Assembly: GCF_014205075.1 (NCBI RefSeq)
Contig: NZ_JACHMU010000001.1
Span: 2,170,001 to 2,234,000, forward strand
Origin: Microbacterium ginsengiterrae
GTDB lineage: Bacteria; Actinomycetota; Actinomycetes; Actinomycetales; Microbacteriaceae
Length of the DNA: 64,000 bases
Direction: 5' to 3'
The translations under genes were made by a program, and so were the position numbers. Below, in pieces: positions 42,082 through 51,563 of the stretch; position 1 is the first letter of the stretch; each line of letters begins with the position of its first letter. The notes under the pieces were generated by a model, which was given only the letters and a program-made list of their open reading frames with translations, was not told where the DNA came from and did not search any database.

Positions 42082-44142
42082 ATGACTATGGGAGCAATGG
42101 GCGGCGGACGCGGTGGCGGCGGCGGGTTCCGTGGAGTCGACGAAGCCGCGCAGAAGAAGCTCAACGCACAGGCTCCGAAGATCGCCGGTCTCGGCCGGCG
42201 GGTGGTCGCCCTGTTCCGTCCCTATCTCGGCCGCATCATCGTCACCGGCATCCTCGTCATCATCGGTGCGGGTATCGCCGTCATCCCGCCGCTGATCGTG
42301 CAGCGCGTGTTCGACGACGCGCTGTTCCCCGTCGACGGTGCAGGCCCCGATCTCGGTCTGCTGATCCGCCTCGTCCTGGCGATGATCGGACTCTTCCTCC
42401 TCTCCGCCGGTCTCGGCGTCGCGCAGACGTGGTTCACCTCCACCGTGGGCAACAGCGTCACCGGTGACCTGCGGGTGCGGCTGTTCGAGCATCTGCAGGC
42501 GATGGAGCTCGGCTTCTTCACCCGCACGAAGACCGGCGTCATCCAGTCGCGACTGCAGAACGATGTCGGCGGCGTGTCCGGTGTCCTCACGAACACGGTC
42601 ACGAGCATCCTCGGGAATGTCGTCACGGTCATCGCGTCTCTCGTGGCGATGATCCTGATCGACTGGCGACTGACGCTCATCGCGGTCTTCCTCATGCCGT
42701 TCCTCGTCCTCGTGCAGCGGAAGGTCGGCCAGGTCAGGGCCCGTATCGCAGGGGAGACGCAGGAGTCCCTGTCGGAGCTGACGGCCATCACGCAGGAGAC
42801 GCTGAGCGTGTCGGGCATGCTGCTGTCGAAGGCGTTCAACAGGCAGCGGACGGAATCGGAGCGCTACCAGGCGGAGAACCGCAATCAGGTCGCCCTGCAG
42901 GTCCGAAGGGCGATGAGCGGCCAGGGGTTCTTCGCCGTCGTGCAGGTGCTCATGGCATCCGTCCCCGCGGTCATCTACCTCGTCGCCGGGTACCTCATCG
43001 CCGGAGGTGAGGGCGCGATCACCGCCGGCACCGTCGTCGCCTTCACCACGGTCCAGGCCCGTCTCCTCCAGCCGCTGATGGGCCTGATGCGCGTCTCGCT
43101 CGACCTGCAGACGTCCTCGGCGCTGTTCGCGCGCATCTTCGAGTACCTCGACCTCGTCCCCGAGATCGAGGACGCCCCTGACGCCATCACGGTCGCCGAG
43201 GCACCCGGTCCCCGCGGGCGCATCGAGTTCCGGGATGTCGTCTTCCGCTACCCCGACGCGGCACCCGACACCCGACCGACCCTGCGCGGGGTGTCGTTCA
43301 CCGCCGAGCCAGGACAGCACGTGGCTTTCGTCGGTCCTTCCGGTGCCGGCAAGACGACGGTGCTGTATCTCGCGCCGCGCCTGTACGAGGCGCACGGCGG
43401 GGCCGTGCTCTACGCCGGATCGGACGTGCGCACGCTGACCCAGGAATCGATCATCGACGACGTGGGGATCGTGTCGCAGGAGACCTACCTGTTCCACGCG
43501 ACGATCCGCGAGAACCTCCTCTACGCGAAGCCAGAGGCCACCGACGAGGAGCTCGTCGCGGCCTGTCGCGCGGCCAACATCCACCACATCATCGACGGCT
43601 TCGAGCAGGGGTACGACACCATCGTGGGTGAGCGCGGTTACCGGCTCTCCGGTGGGGAGAAGCAGCGCATCGCGATCGCCCGCGTACTGCTGAAGGATCC
43701 GCCGGTCCTCCTCCTCGACGAGGCCACGAGCGCGCTGGACACCGTCTCGGAACGCGTGGTGCAGGAGGCTCTGGACGAGGCGGCCAAGGGGCGCACCGTG
43801 CTGTCCATCGCGCATCGCCTCTCAACGGTGATGGGGGCGGACGTCATCCACGTGCTCGACGCCGGGCAGATCATCGAGTCGGGCACCCACGCCGAACTCC
43901 TCGCGCAGGGCGGTCTGTACGCCGAGCTCGCCGCGCAGCAGGTCGCCGCCTCGCAGATCCTCGACACGGAGGCGCAGATCGAGGAGGCCGCGGGGGATGC
44001 GCCGGTGGCGTTCGCGGATCGCCGCGCCGACTGCGCTCCCGCTGACTCGGTCGCACAGGATGCCGTGGCCACCCTCACCGCCTCGGTCCCGCTGCTCGAC
44101 GGACCGGCGAGCGACCAGCGGGTGTATCCGGCCGAAGGATGA
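42082..44142 (+). CDS. ABC transporter, fused permease and ATPase (exporter type)
   Basis: The 686-residue half-transporter has six N-terminal helices (about residues 45-350) and a C-terminal ATPase with Walker A GPSGAGKTT, signature LSGGEKQR, Walker B VLLLDEATSALD and H-loop SIAHRLSTV. It should act as a homodimer or with a partner; none is adjacent. A Gly-rich N-terminus and about 60 residues after the ATPase are extra. The substrate is unknown. The start is set by the -10 box. Confidence 0.92.
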   Translation: MTMGAMGGGRGGGGGFRGVDEAAQKKLNAQAPKIAGLGRRVVALFRPYLGRIIVTGILVIIGAGIAVIPPLIVQRVFDDALFPVDGAGPDLGLLIRLVLAMIGLFLLSAGLGVAQTWFTSTVGNSVTGDLRVRLFEHLQAMELGFFTRTKTGVIQSRLQNDVGGVSGVLTNTVTSILGNVVTVIASLVAMILIDWRLTLIAVFLMPFLVLVQRKVGQVRARIAGETQESLSELTAITQETLSVSGMLLSKAFNRQRTESERYQAENRNQVALQVRRAMSGQGFFAVVQVLMASVPAVIYLVAGYLIAGGEGAITAGTVVAFTTVQARLLQPLMGLMRVSLDLQTSSALFARIFEYLDLVPEIEDAPDAITVAEAPGPRGRIEFRDVVFRYPDAAPDTRPTLRGVSFTAEPGQHVAFVGPSGAGKTTVLYLAPRLYEAHGGAVLYAGSDVRTLTQESIIDDVGIVSQETYLFHATIRENLLYAKPEATDEELVAACRAANIHHIIDGFEQGYDTIVGERGYRLSGGEKQRIAIARVLLKDPPVLLLDEATSALDTVSERVVQEALDEAAKGRTVLSIAHRLSTVMGADVIHVLDAGQIIESGTHAELLAQGGLYAELAAQQVAASQILDTEAQIEEAAGDAPVAFADRRADCAPADSVAQDAVATLTASVPLLDGPASDQRVYPAEG

Positions 44143-44160
44143 GCCCGGCGCCGACTCGCG

Positions 44161-44934
44161 TCAGTGTGCGGACATGCCGCCGTCGACGAACAGCGAGTGG
44201 CCGGTGACGTAGCCCGACCCCGGGCCGGCGAGGAAGATCGCCGCGGCCGCGAAGTCCTCCGGGATGCCGTTGCGGCCGATCATCGTCCGCTCGGCGAGCG
44301 CGGCGACGGTGGCCGGGTCATCCTGCAGGCGTGCGTTGAGTGGCGTGAGCACGAAACCGGGGACGAGTGTGTTGCTCGTCACCCCGTGCCGCCCCCACGC
44401 CTCGGCCTCCGATCGCATGAGGGATTCCACTGCGCCCTTGGACGCGCCGTACACCCCGCTGCCGACGAATGCGCGGTGCGCCTGCTGAGAGCTGATGTGG
44501 ATGAGTCGCCCGTATCCTCGCGCGGCCATCCCCGTCGCGTACCGCTGGCCGAGCAGGAAGGGGGCGAGCGCGTTCACCGTCATGGTGGCGTCCCAGTCCG
44601 CTTCGGTGATCTCGGCGAACGGTGGGCGGATGTTGATGCCTGCGGAGTTGACGAGGATGTCCGGCTCGCCGAACGGAGTGGTCGCGGCCTCGGCGGCGGC
44701 ACGGATGCCGTCGCGCGTCGAGAGGTCGCCGACGATGCCGGCGGCACGCAGTCCGGCGTCGGTCAGCGCGGTCACGGTCTCGTCGATGCGCTCACGACCC
44801 CGCGCGACGATCACGACGGATGCGCCGGCGCGGGCGAGTGCCGTCGCGATCCCGCGTCCGATCCCCGAACTCCCGCCGGTGACGACCGCCGTGCGTCCGG
44901 TGAGCGAGAAGAGGGCGTCGAGCGAGGAGTTCAT
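44161..44934 (-). CDS. SDR family oxidoreductase
   Basis: The 257-residue classical short-chain dehydrogenase has the cofactor motif TGGSSGIGRGIA, NSAGIN and the catalytic Y-x3-K in YGASKGAVE with the preceding serine in HISSQQA. It is closest in pattern to gluconate 5-dehydrogenase or 3-oxoacyl-ACP reductase types. The substrate is unknown. It is convergent with the ABC exporter and 30 nt from the glycosyltransferase stop. Confidence 0.88.
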   Translation of the reverse strand: MNSSLDALFSLTGRTAVVTGGSSGIGRGIATALARAGASVVIVARGRERIDETVTALTDAGLRAAGIVGDLSTRDGIRAAAEAATTPFGEPDILVNSAGINIRPPFAEITEADWDATMTVNALAPFLLGQRYATGMAARGYGRLIHISSQQAHRAFVGSGVYGASKGAVESLMRSEAEAWGRHGVTSNTLVPGFVLTPLNARLQDDPATVAALAERTMIGRNGIPEDFAAAAIFLAGPGSGYVTGHSLFVDGGMSAH

Positions 44935-44964
44935 GGTGTTCCGTTCGTCGGGGGCGTGCGGGCG

Positions 44965-45906
44965 TCACCACGCCAGCGCGGCGGTGAGTGACGGGTCGGG
45001 GCGGGCGTCGGCGAACTCGGGAAGGGCGCGCAGCTCGTCGACGAACACCGACAGTTCCGCCCCGTACGCCGGGTCGGGATGCGTCGCCGCGAGTGCCTCA
45101 AGAGGGGGGAGATCCATCGTCAGGATGAGGGACAGCCGCGCGGCCACGGCGGCCGTCGCACCGGCGTCGTGCAGAACGCGGATGCCGCCGCGCAGCGCGG
45201 TCAGGTAGTCGCGGAGGACCGCAAGCCGCCCCTTGCTCTGGGTGATGGAGGAGCCGTCCGCCCTCAGCCGCCAGTGCACGACCACATCCGGGATGACATC
45301 GAATGCCGCGGCGCCGGTGTACATGCGCTGCGCGACGACCTGGTCCTCGTAGGCGACGCCCTCGGGGAAGCGGAGGCCGGACCAGAACTCCGTGCGGCTG
45401 ACCTTCGACCAGGCGACGATGTTCGCCGATGCGGCGGGGTGCGCGAAGATGTCCGTGCCGAGGCGCTCGGGGTCCGTGGCCGCCGCCGTCCACGGCTGCA
45501 CCCGCCCCGGCACGTACGTGCCACCCCGCAGTCGCGAGCGCACGTAGGCCCCGGCGACGAAGTCGCTGCCGGTCCTCGTCAACGTGCCCGTGAGGCGGGC
45601 GACGGCGGCAGGGGTGAGTTCGTCGTCGGCATCCAGGAAACCGAGGAAGGGCGTGTCGACGAGATCGATGCCGACGTTGCGGGCGGCACCGAGGCCGCGT
45701 GGGATCTCATGGCGCACGAGCGAGAACCTGGTGTCGGCGTTGGCGGCATGCGCGAACACCTCACCGGTGTCATCGGACGATCCGTCGTCGATGAGGATCG
45801 CGCGCCATCGTGGTTCGGTCTGCGCACGCAGTGACGCGATCGCCGCCGGAGCGAAGGCCGCGATGTCGCGACCGGGAACGATGAGCGTGACGATCGGAGC
45901 GGGCAC
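44965..45906 (-). CDS. glycosyltransferase family 2 protein
   Basis: The 313-residue GT-A enzyme has VTLIVPGRDIAAFAPAAI, the nucleotide site LIDDGSSDDT and the DxD region FLDADDEL. It lacks membrane helices. The acceptor and sugar are unknown. GTG at 45906 lies 6 nt after TAGACT on the minus strand, so it has its own leaderless promoter and is not simply read through from the NAD operon upstream. Confidence 0.85.
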   Translation of the reverse strand: MPAPIVTLIVPGRDIAAFAPAAIASLRAQTEPRWRAILIDDGSSDDTGEVFAHAANADTRFSLVRHEIPRGLGAARNVGIDLVDTPFLGFLDADDELTPAAVARLTGTLTRTGSDFVAGAYVRSRLRGGTYVPGRVQPWTAAATDPERLGTDIFAHPAASANIVAWSKVSRTEFWSGLRFPEGVAYEDQVVAQRMYTGAAAFDVIPDVVVHWRLRADGSSITQSKGRLAVLRDYLTALRGGIRVLHDAGATAAVAARLSLILTMDLPPLEALAATHPDPAYGAELSVFVDELRALPEFADARPDPSLTAALAW

Positions 45907-45912
45907 GACACG

Positions 45913-45918
45913 AGTCTA
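45913..45918 (-). promoter_or_regulatory. -10 box of a leaderless promoter (glycosyltransferase)
   Basis: On the minus strand TAGACT precedes the GTG at 45906 by exactly 6 nt. Confidence 0.6.
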
Positions 45919-45965
45919 GGGTCGCAGGCGGCGGCGGAGAGACGCGCTGAGCGGGGGGCAGCGCG

Positions 45966-47102
45966 TCATCCGGTCACGGCCGCGACCGCCTCGGCGACGA
46001 GCGCGACGAGATGTTCGGGGGCGTCGTCCGGCAGCGGTGTGCGCCCGAACGTGAATCGCACGGAGGTCTGGGCGACGACGGGGTCGACGCCGCAGGCCAC
46101 CAGGACGTGAGAGGGCTCGTCGCTGCCCGCCGCGCAGGCGGATCCGCTCGAGGAGACGACGCCGCGGCGCTCGAGCTCGAGCAGCACGGCCTCTCCGCTC
46201 GTGCCCGCGAAGGTGAAACCGGCGGTCCCCGGCAGCCGGTGCAGCGGGTGTCCGGTGAGCGCCGCGCGCGGGACGGCGGCGAGGACGCCAGAGATGAACC
46301 GGTCCGTCAATGCGCCGACACGTGCGGCGCGTTCGGCTCGCTCCGCGTCGGCGAGGTCGAGCGCCGTGGCCAGGGCGACGGCGCCGGCGACATTCTCGGT
46401 GCCGGACCGTCGGCCGCGCTCCTGGCCCCCGCCGTGCAGCACCGGTTCGAGCGGGATCCGCCCGCGCACCGCCAGTGCGCCGATGCCCTTCGGTGCGCCC
46501 ACCTTGTGACCGGCGACCGAGACGGCATCGACACCGAGGTCGTGCAGCGGCAGCCAGCCGGCGGACTGCACCGCGTCGAGGTGCACTGGGGCACCGGCCG
46601 CTCTCGCTGCAGCGACGAGAGAGGGGATGTCCTGAACGGTGCCGATCTCATTGTTCGCATGACCGATCGAGACGAGGGCGGTGTCCTCGCGCAGAGCCTT
46701 GGCGAGAGCACCGGCCATCACACGGCCGTGCTGGTCGACCGGCAGCATCGTCGAGGTCGCGCCGTGGAACCGCTCGAGGTACGCGACCGACGCGAGGATC
46801 GACTCGTGTTCGATCGGCGTGGTGATGACGTGGGTCCTACCGCGCGCGAGAGCGCCGAGGAGGATGCCCTTGACGGCGAGGTTGTTCGCCTCCGTCCCGC
46901 CGGCGGTGAAGACCACGTCGCCCCGGCGCGCCCCGAGTGCCCTGGCGACCCTCGAGCGGGCATCCTCCAGGGCGCGCGCCGCCTCCTCGGCGACCGTGTG
47001 CCTGCTCGACGGGTTGCCGAACGCTCCGGTGAGATACGGCCTCATCGCCTCGAGCACTTCCTGCCGGACCGGCGAGGTGGCGGCGTGGTCCAGGTACAGC
47101 AT
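45966..47102 (-). CDS. cysteine desulfurase (NifS/IscS-like)
   Basis: The 378-residue fold-type I PLP enzyme releases sulfur from cysteine. The PLP lysine is in SVAGHKVGAPKG and the catalytic cysteine in SSGSACAAGSDEP, the class I (NifS/IscS) loop. It is the last gene of the nadA-nadB-nadC unit and overlaps nadC by 1 nt (TGATG). Its likely job is to supply sulfur for the NadA cluster, as in other nad operons. Confidence 0.92.
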   Translation of the reverse strand: MLYLDHAATSPVRQEVLEAMRPYLTGAFGNPSSRHTVAEEAARALEDARSRVARALGARRGDVVFTAGGTEANNLAVKGILLGALARGRTHVITTPIEHESILASVAYLERFHGATSTMLPVDQHGRVMAGALAKALREDTALVSIGHANNEIGTVQDIPSLVAAARAAGAPVHLDAVQSAGWLPLHDLGVDAVSVAGHKVGAPKGIGALAVRGRIPLEPVLHGGGQERGRRSGTENVAGAVALATALDLADAERAERAARVGALTDRFISGVLAAVPRAALTGHPLHRLPGTAGFTFAGTSGEAVLLELERRGVVSSSGSACAAGSDEPSHVLVACGVDPVVAQTSVRFTFGRTPLPDDAPEHLVALVAEAVAAVTG

Positions 47103-47953
47103 CAGCCGATCCGCACGTCCAACCCGAGGTCGAGGGCGCGTGCGGAATGCGTCAGTGCGCCGACGGAGATGACATCGACCCCGGTCGCGGCGATGGCGCG
47201 CACGGTGTCGAGGGTGACGCCGCCGGATGCCTCGACCGTGGCGCGGTCGCCGATCAGCGCCACGGCGGTGCGGAGGTCGTCGATGGAGAAGTTGTCCAGG
47301 AGCACCGTGTGCGCACCCCCCGCGAGCACGGCCTCGATCTGATCCAGACGGTCGACCTCGATGACGACGTGCGCGGTGTGCGGGAGCGCCGAGAGTGCGT
47401 CGCGCAGTGCGGTTGCGAGGTCGAGGACTGATGCCTGCAGCACGGCGAGGTGGTTGTCCTTCGCCATCACGGCATCCGAGAGGGAGAAGCGGTGGTTGCG
47501 ACCTCCGCCGGATGCGACGGCGTGCCGCTCGAAGGCGCGAAGGCCCGGTGTCGTCTTGCGCGTGTCGACGATGCGTGCGCCGGTGCCGGACACGGCCGCG
47601 ACGTAGCGGGACGTCAGGGTCGCGATCCCGCTCATCCGCTGCGTGAAGTTCAGCGCGACGCGTTCGGCGGTGAGGATGCTTTGCGCGGAGCCCGCGACGG
47701 TCGCCAGCACGTCGCCCGGCGCGAACTCGTCGCCGTCACCGACGTGGACGTCGACGACCACATCGGGGTCAGTCAGCGTGAAGGCGGCGGAGAAGACCGC
47801 TCCGCCGCTGAAGGTTCCGGGTTCGCGCGCCGTGAGGTCGGCGGTGGCGGCGGCATCCGCCGGGAGCAGGGTCGTGCTGGTGAGGTCTCCCCAAGGAGCA
47901 TCCTCGTCCAGAGCGGCTCCGACGACGCGCGAGATGGTGGCGGGGGAGAGCAT
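47102..47953 (-). CDS. nadC: nicotinate-nucleotide pyrophosphorylase (carboxylating)
   Basis: The 283-residue quinolinate phosphoribosyltransferase converts quinolinate and PRPP to nicotinate mononucleotide. Family blocks present: NFTQRMSGIATLT, VDTRKTTPGLRAFE with active-site R and K, HRFSLSDAVMAKDNH, and the C-terminal SGGVTLDT phosphate site. The ATG at 47953 is also the last base context of the nadB stop, with overlap of 1 nt. Confidence 0.95.
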   Translation of the reverse strand: MLSPATISRVVGAALDEDAPWGDLTSTTLLPADAAATADLTAREPGTFSGGAVFSAAFTLTDPDVVVDVHVGDGDEFAPGDVLATVAGSAQSILTAERVALNFTQRMSGIATLTSRYVAAVSGTGARIVDTRKTTPGLRAFERHAVASGGGRNHRFSLSDAVMAKDNHLAVLQASVLDLATALRDALSALPHTAHVVIEVDRLDQIEAVLAGGAHTVLLDNFSIDDLRTAVALIGDRATVEASGGVTLDTVRAIAATGVDVISVGALTHSARALDLGLDVRIG

Positions 47954-49458
47954 CAGGCTCCGATCAGTGCGGGGTGGCGGGAGATGTGGTGCGCGCCGAC
48001 CGAGACGGTGCGTGCGAGGGCGGCGGCTACGGTCGCCTCGGCGACGACGAGCAGGTTCGCCTCCTCCTGCTGCGACCGGGTGAGCGGGGTGGCGCTCGCC
48101 GCGCGTCGCCGGGCGATCGCCGCCTGCGCCTCCGCGAGGCCCTCCGGGGTGCGCAGGAGGCCGACACGGTCCCACATGAGCTGCGGGAGGGACACCTGGT
48201 CGAGGTCGTCGCGCCACTGGTCGTCCGGCACGAGGGGATCCGGCCGGGCCGCCGGGGCGGGAGAGCGGCGTCCCGGTGCCGCGGGGTGCGTCGCGCGCGG
48301 GCCGTCACCGGCCGCCGCGGCCGCGCGGGCGCCGAACACGGCCGCCTCCAGAAGCGAGTTCGACGCGAGGCGGTTGGCGCCGTGCACCCCCGTGCGCGCG
48401 ACCTCTCCGGCGGCGAAGAGCCCCGGCAGCGAGGTCCGACCGTCGAGATCGGTGCTGACCCCGCCCATGAGGTAGTGCGCGGCCGGTGTCACCGGGATCG
48501 GCTCGCGGGACCAGTCGAGACCGCGCTCGCGCGTGATCGCATCGATCGTGGGGAAGCGCGCGGCGAGCCGTCCCGCCCCGATCATCGTGGCGTCCAGACG
48601 CACCGGAGCGCCCTGAGAGGCGGCTCGTGCTGCCACCGCGCGCGCGACGACGTCCCGCGGCGCCAGTTCTCCGTCGGGGTGCGCATCGAACACGAAACGT
48701 CGCCCGTCGTCGTCGATGAGGGCCGCGCCTTCGCCTCGGACGGCTTCGGAGATGAGGAACGCGTCGCCGGTGGTGAGGACCGTCGGGTGGAACTGCACGA
48801 ACTCGAGGTCTGCGACGTCGGCTCCTGCGCGGATGGCCGCGGCGATGCCGTCGCCCGTGGCGCCGACCGGGTTCGTCGTGTGCGCGTACAGTCGGCCGGC
48901 GCCTCCGGTGGCGAGGATGACGGCATCCGCGTGGATCTCGAGCGGACCGCTCCGATCGATGAGCCGCACGCCGCACACGGTGCCATCGTCCACGAGCAGG
49001 TCGACCAGCAGCGCGTGCTCGACGACGTCGATTTCGGACGCGTGCACCTGAGACACCAGCGCCAGCGAGATCGCCGCGCCCGTCGCGTCACCGCCGGCGT
49101 GCGCGATCCGTGGGTGCGTGTGCGCGGCCTCGCGACCGCGCAGCAGCGTGCCGTCCGCTGCGCGGTCGAACGACACCCCCCGCGCGATCAGCTCGGCGAT
49201 GCGGGCAGGGCCGTCGCCGACGAGGACGTCCACGGCACGGCGGTCCGACAGCCCTGCACCGGCTGTGACGGTGTCGGCGGCGTGCACAGCGGGGGAATCG
49301 TCACGCCCGTAGACGCCGGCCACTCCGCCCTGTGCGAGCGCCGTGCATCCGCCGCCGAGCGCATCCTTGGTCACGAGCGTGGTGCGATGCCCGGCCTCTG
49401 CCGCATGCAGCGCCGCGGTGAGCCCGGCGACGCCGGAGCCGACCACGACGATGTTCAT
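47953..49458 (-). CDS. nadB: L-aspartate oxidase
   Basis: The 501-residue flavoprotein oxidises L-aspartate to iminoaspartate for quinolinate synthesis. It has the FAD motif VVGSGVAGLTAAL, ALAQGGVA, the active-site region REAAHTHPRIAHAGGDATG, and GLFAAGEVARTGVHGANRLASNSLLE, shared with succinate dehydrogenase flavoproteins. Its start overlaps nadA by 4 nt (ATGA). The linker before the C-terminal helical domain is Pro/Ala-rich. Confidence 0.95.
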   Translation of the reverse strand: MNIVVVGSGVAGLTAALHAAEAGHRTTLVTKDALGGGCTALAQGGVAGVYGRDDSPAVHAADTVTAGAGLSDRRAVDVLVGDGPARIAELIARGVSFDRAADGTLLRGREAAHTHPRIAHAGGDATGAAISLALVSQVHASEIDVVEHALLVDLLVDDGTVCGVRLIDRSGPLEIHADAVILATGGAGRLYAHTTNPVGATGDGIAAAIRAGADVADLEFVQFHPTVLTTGDAFLISEAVRGEGAALIDDDGRRFVFDAHPDGELAPRDVVARAVAARAASQGAPVRLDATMIGAGRLAARFPTIDAITRERGLDWSREPIPVTPAAHYLMGGVSTDLDGRTSLPGLFAAGEVARTGVHGANRLASNSLLEAAVFGARAAAAAGDGPRATHPAAPGRRSPAPAARPDPLVPDDQWRDDLDQVSLPQLMWDRVGLLRTPEGLAEAQAAIARRRAASATPLTRSQQEEANLLVVAEATVAAALARTVSVGAHHISRHPALIGA

Positions 49459-50756
49459 GCGCGCGGCTTCGCTGCCAGCATCCGCTCGAGGGCCACGCGC
49501 GCCGGGTCGGCGACGGCGCTCTCCACGCGGATGCGGTTGGGCGTGCGGCCGGCGACGAGTTCCTCGAGCACCCAGGCGAGGTAGCCGGGGTGGATGCGGT
49601 ACATGGTCGAGCACGGGCAGACGACGGGGTCGAGGCAGAAGATCTCGTGCTGGGGGAACTGCGCGGCGAGGCGCCGGACGAGGTTGATCTCGGTGCCGAT
49701 CGCGAACGTGGTCGGCCTTGTAGCGGAGGCGATCGCGCGGCGGATGTAGTCGGTCGAACCCGCCTCGTCGGCTGCGTCGACGACCTCCATCGGGCACTCC
49801 GGATGCACGATCACTCGCACTCCGGGGTGCTCGGCCCTGGCCTGGTCGATCTGCGCCACCGTGAACCGGCGGTGCACCGAGCAGAAGCCGTGCCACAGGA
49901 TGACCCGAGAGTCGATCAGGTCCGTTTCGGTCGACCCGCCCAGCGGGCGCCGAGGGTTCCACATCGGCATCCGCTCCAGTGGCACGCCCATCGCCTTCGC
50001 GGTGTTGCGACCCAGATGCTGATCGGGGAAGAAGAGCACGCGCTGCCCGCGCTCGAACGCCCACTCCAGCACCGTCTGCGCGTTCGAGGAGGTGCAGACG
50101 ATGCCGCCGTGCCGCCCGACGAAGCCCTTGATCGCGGCGGACGAATTCATGTAGGTCACCGGGATCACGGGGACGCGACCGCTCTCATCGATGACGTCGA
50201 GGGGGCCGAGGACGTCGGCGAGCTGATCCCAGCAGTCCTCGACCTGATCGATGTCTGCCATGTCCGCCATCGAGCATCCGGCGGCGAGGTTGGGCAGGAT
50301 GACCGCCTGGTCCGGCGCCGACAGCAGATCAGCGGTCTCCGCCATGAAGTGCACGCCGCAGAACACGATCGCCTCGGCATCGGGTCGTTCGAGAGCGGCA
50401 CCGGCGAGCTGGAAGGAGTCGCCGACGTAGTCGGCGTGACGCACGACCTCCTCGCGCTGATAGAAGTGCCCGAGCACGACGACGCGGTCGCCGAGAGTCC
50501 GTCTGGCGGCGCGGATCCGCTCATCGAGGTCGTGCTCGTCCGCCGTGCGGTATTCGGCGGGCAGCTCGCCCTGCCGCGGGGCTCCGGTCGGGATGACGTC
50601 GCCCATCGACGATCCCGGGCCGTAGCCGGGGAGCGCGTCGAACGTCCACGGGGATGCCGCAAGGTCTGTGGTGCATGTGGCATCCGCTGTCGAGGTGATC
50701 GAGCGGATGAGGTGATCGACGGAGGGATCGATGGTGCGGACGGGTGACGTGGGCAT
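49455..50756 (-). CDS. nadA: quinolinate synthase A
   Basis: The 433-residue [4Fe-4S] enzyme condenses iminoaspartate with DHAP to quinolinate. Cysteines in the conserved blocks CGVHFMAE, VCTSSNA, HPECP and CPCSTM supply the cluster ligands. It is the first gene of the operon, reading from a promoter that carries two GTC-N5-GAC dyads. The N-terminal 80 residues before the core are longer than in E. coli NadA, as common in Actinobacteria. Confidence 0.95.
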   Translation of the reverse strand: MPTSPVRTIDPSVDHLIRSITSTADATCTTDLAASPWTFDALPGYGPGSSMGDVIPTGAPRQGELPAEYRTADEHDLDERIRAARRTLGDRVVVLGHFYQREEVVRHADYVGDSFQLAGAALERPDAEAIVFCGVHFMAETADLLSAPDQAVILPNLAAGCSMADMADIDQVEDCWDQLADVLGPLDVIDESGRVPVIPVTYMNSSAAIKGFVGRHGGIVCTSSNAQTVLEWAFERGQRVLFFPDQHLGRNTAKAMGVPLERMPMWNPRRPLGGSTETDLIDSRVILWHGFCSVHRRFTVAQIDQARAEHPGVRVIVHPECPMEVVDAADEAGSTDYIRRAIASATRPTTFAIGTEINLVRRLAAQFPQHEIFCLDPVVCPCSTMYRIHPGYLAWVLEELVAGRTPNRIRVESAVADPARVALERMLAAKPRA

Positions 50757-50773
50757 CGGAGCGCCGCCTTCTG

Positions 50774-50784
50774 GTCATTTCGAC
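50774..50784. promoter_or_regulatory. candidate NrtR operator, downstream site
   Basis: GTCATTTCGAC is a GTC-N5-GAC dyad lying just downstream of the predicted nadA transcription start. Confidence 0.45.
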
Positions 50785-50801
50785 ACTATGTGTGCGCGTC
50801 C

Positions 50802-50830
50802 AGATTATGTCGATCTGACCCTAAGTGCAA
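50802..50830 (-). promoter_or_regulatory. nadA promoter with candidate NrtR operator in the spacer
   Basis: On the minus strand TTGCAC (50830-50825) and TAATCT (50807-50802) are separated by 17 nt, a good sigma-70-type promoter for the nad operon. A second GTC-N5-GAC dyad (50809-50819) sits inside the spacer, where a bound repressor would block RNA polymerase. Confidence 0.55.
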
Positions 50831-50852
50831 TCCGTCTCTCGGGAGCGGCCGA

Positions 50853-51515
50853 TCAGGCCTTCTCCGCGAGCCGGAACAGGCGAGCGGGACGGTGCTTGCC
50901 GGTGCGGAACGACTCCGTCGGGACGAGTTCGTCCGATCCCTCGAGGAGCCGACGGAAGTTCGAGGGGTCGAGGCGCCGTCCGAGCACCGTCTCGTAGACC
51001 TCGCGCAGTTCGGTCAGGGTGAACTCGTCCGGCAGCAGGCCCGCTCCGATCCAGCTGTAGCCGACCTTGTTGCGCAGCCGCCACAGGGCGTATTCGGCGA
51101 TCCGGCGATGGTCGAAGGCGAGCGGTGGAAGATCGTCGACGTCGAACCACTCGACGTTCTCCGGGGCTCCGGCAGCCGAACGCTGCGCATCCACGAGATC
51201 CGAGCGCAGCAGTGCCCAGTAGATGATCGAGACCACGCGCGTGGGCGAGCGATCGACGTCGCCGAACGTGTACAGCTGCTCGAGGTAGCTCGGGGTGAGC
51301 GCCGTGGTCTCGGCGAGCGTGCGGGACGCGGCGGCATCCAGGTCCTCCGCGGGGTCGAGCCATCCGCCGGGGAGTGCCCAGGCGTCGAGATACGGGTCGC
51401 GCGTCCTCCGGACGAGGGGGAGCATCAGCCGGTCGCCGTTCGCGCCGCTTCGCAGCGAGAAGATGACGGCCGAGACGGCGACGCGGATCGCGTCGGAGCT
51501 GCCGGGTGTGATCAC
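50853..51515 (-). CDS. NrtR-type regulator (degenerate Nudix domain plus winged helix)
   Basis: The 220-residue protein has a Nudix domain followed by a C-terminal winged-helix part (FTLTELREVYETVLGRRLDP, NFRRLL), the NrtR layout. The Nudix box (from WALPGGWLD) keeps the first glycine and glutamate, but the REUxEExG core reads RTLAETTA, so hydrolase residues are lost. This fits an ADP-ribose-sensing repressor of NAD genes. It lies directly upstream of nadA on the same strand. GTG at 51515 has TAGGCT 7 nt upstream. Confidence 0.82.
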   Translation of the reverse strand: MITPGSSDAIRVAVSAVIFSLRSGANGDRLMLPLVRRTRDPYLDAWALPGGWLDPAEDLDAAASRTLAETTALTPSYLEQLYTFGDVDRSPTRVVSIIYWALLRSDLVDAQRSAAGAPENVEWFDVDDLPPLAFDHRRIAEYALWRLRNKVGYSWIGAGLLPDEFTLTELREVYETVLGRRLDPSNFRRLLEGSDELVPTESFRTGKHRPARLFRLAEKA

Positions 51516-51543
51516 ACGGTCGAGCCTAGATGAGGGCCGAGGG

Positions 51544-51549
51544 TATGCT
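51544..51549 (+). promoter_or_regulatory. -10 box of the gcv operon
   Basis: TATGCT lies about 20 nt before the riboswitch, divergent from the nrtR -10 box at 51523-51528. Confidence 0.4.
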
Positions 51550-51563
51550 GGGAGCGCTAAGTG

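Noticed and set aside
40375..43815. Very long minus-strand open frame (over 1100 codons) across the DHA2 and ABC genes
   Set aside because: High GC makes antisense frames stay open. The translation is Arg/Asp/His-rich with no domain, and both real genes beneath have full motifs and codon bias.
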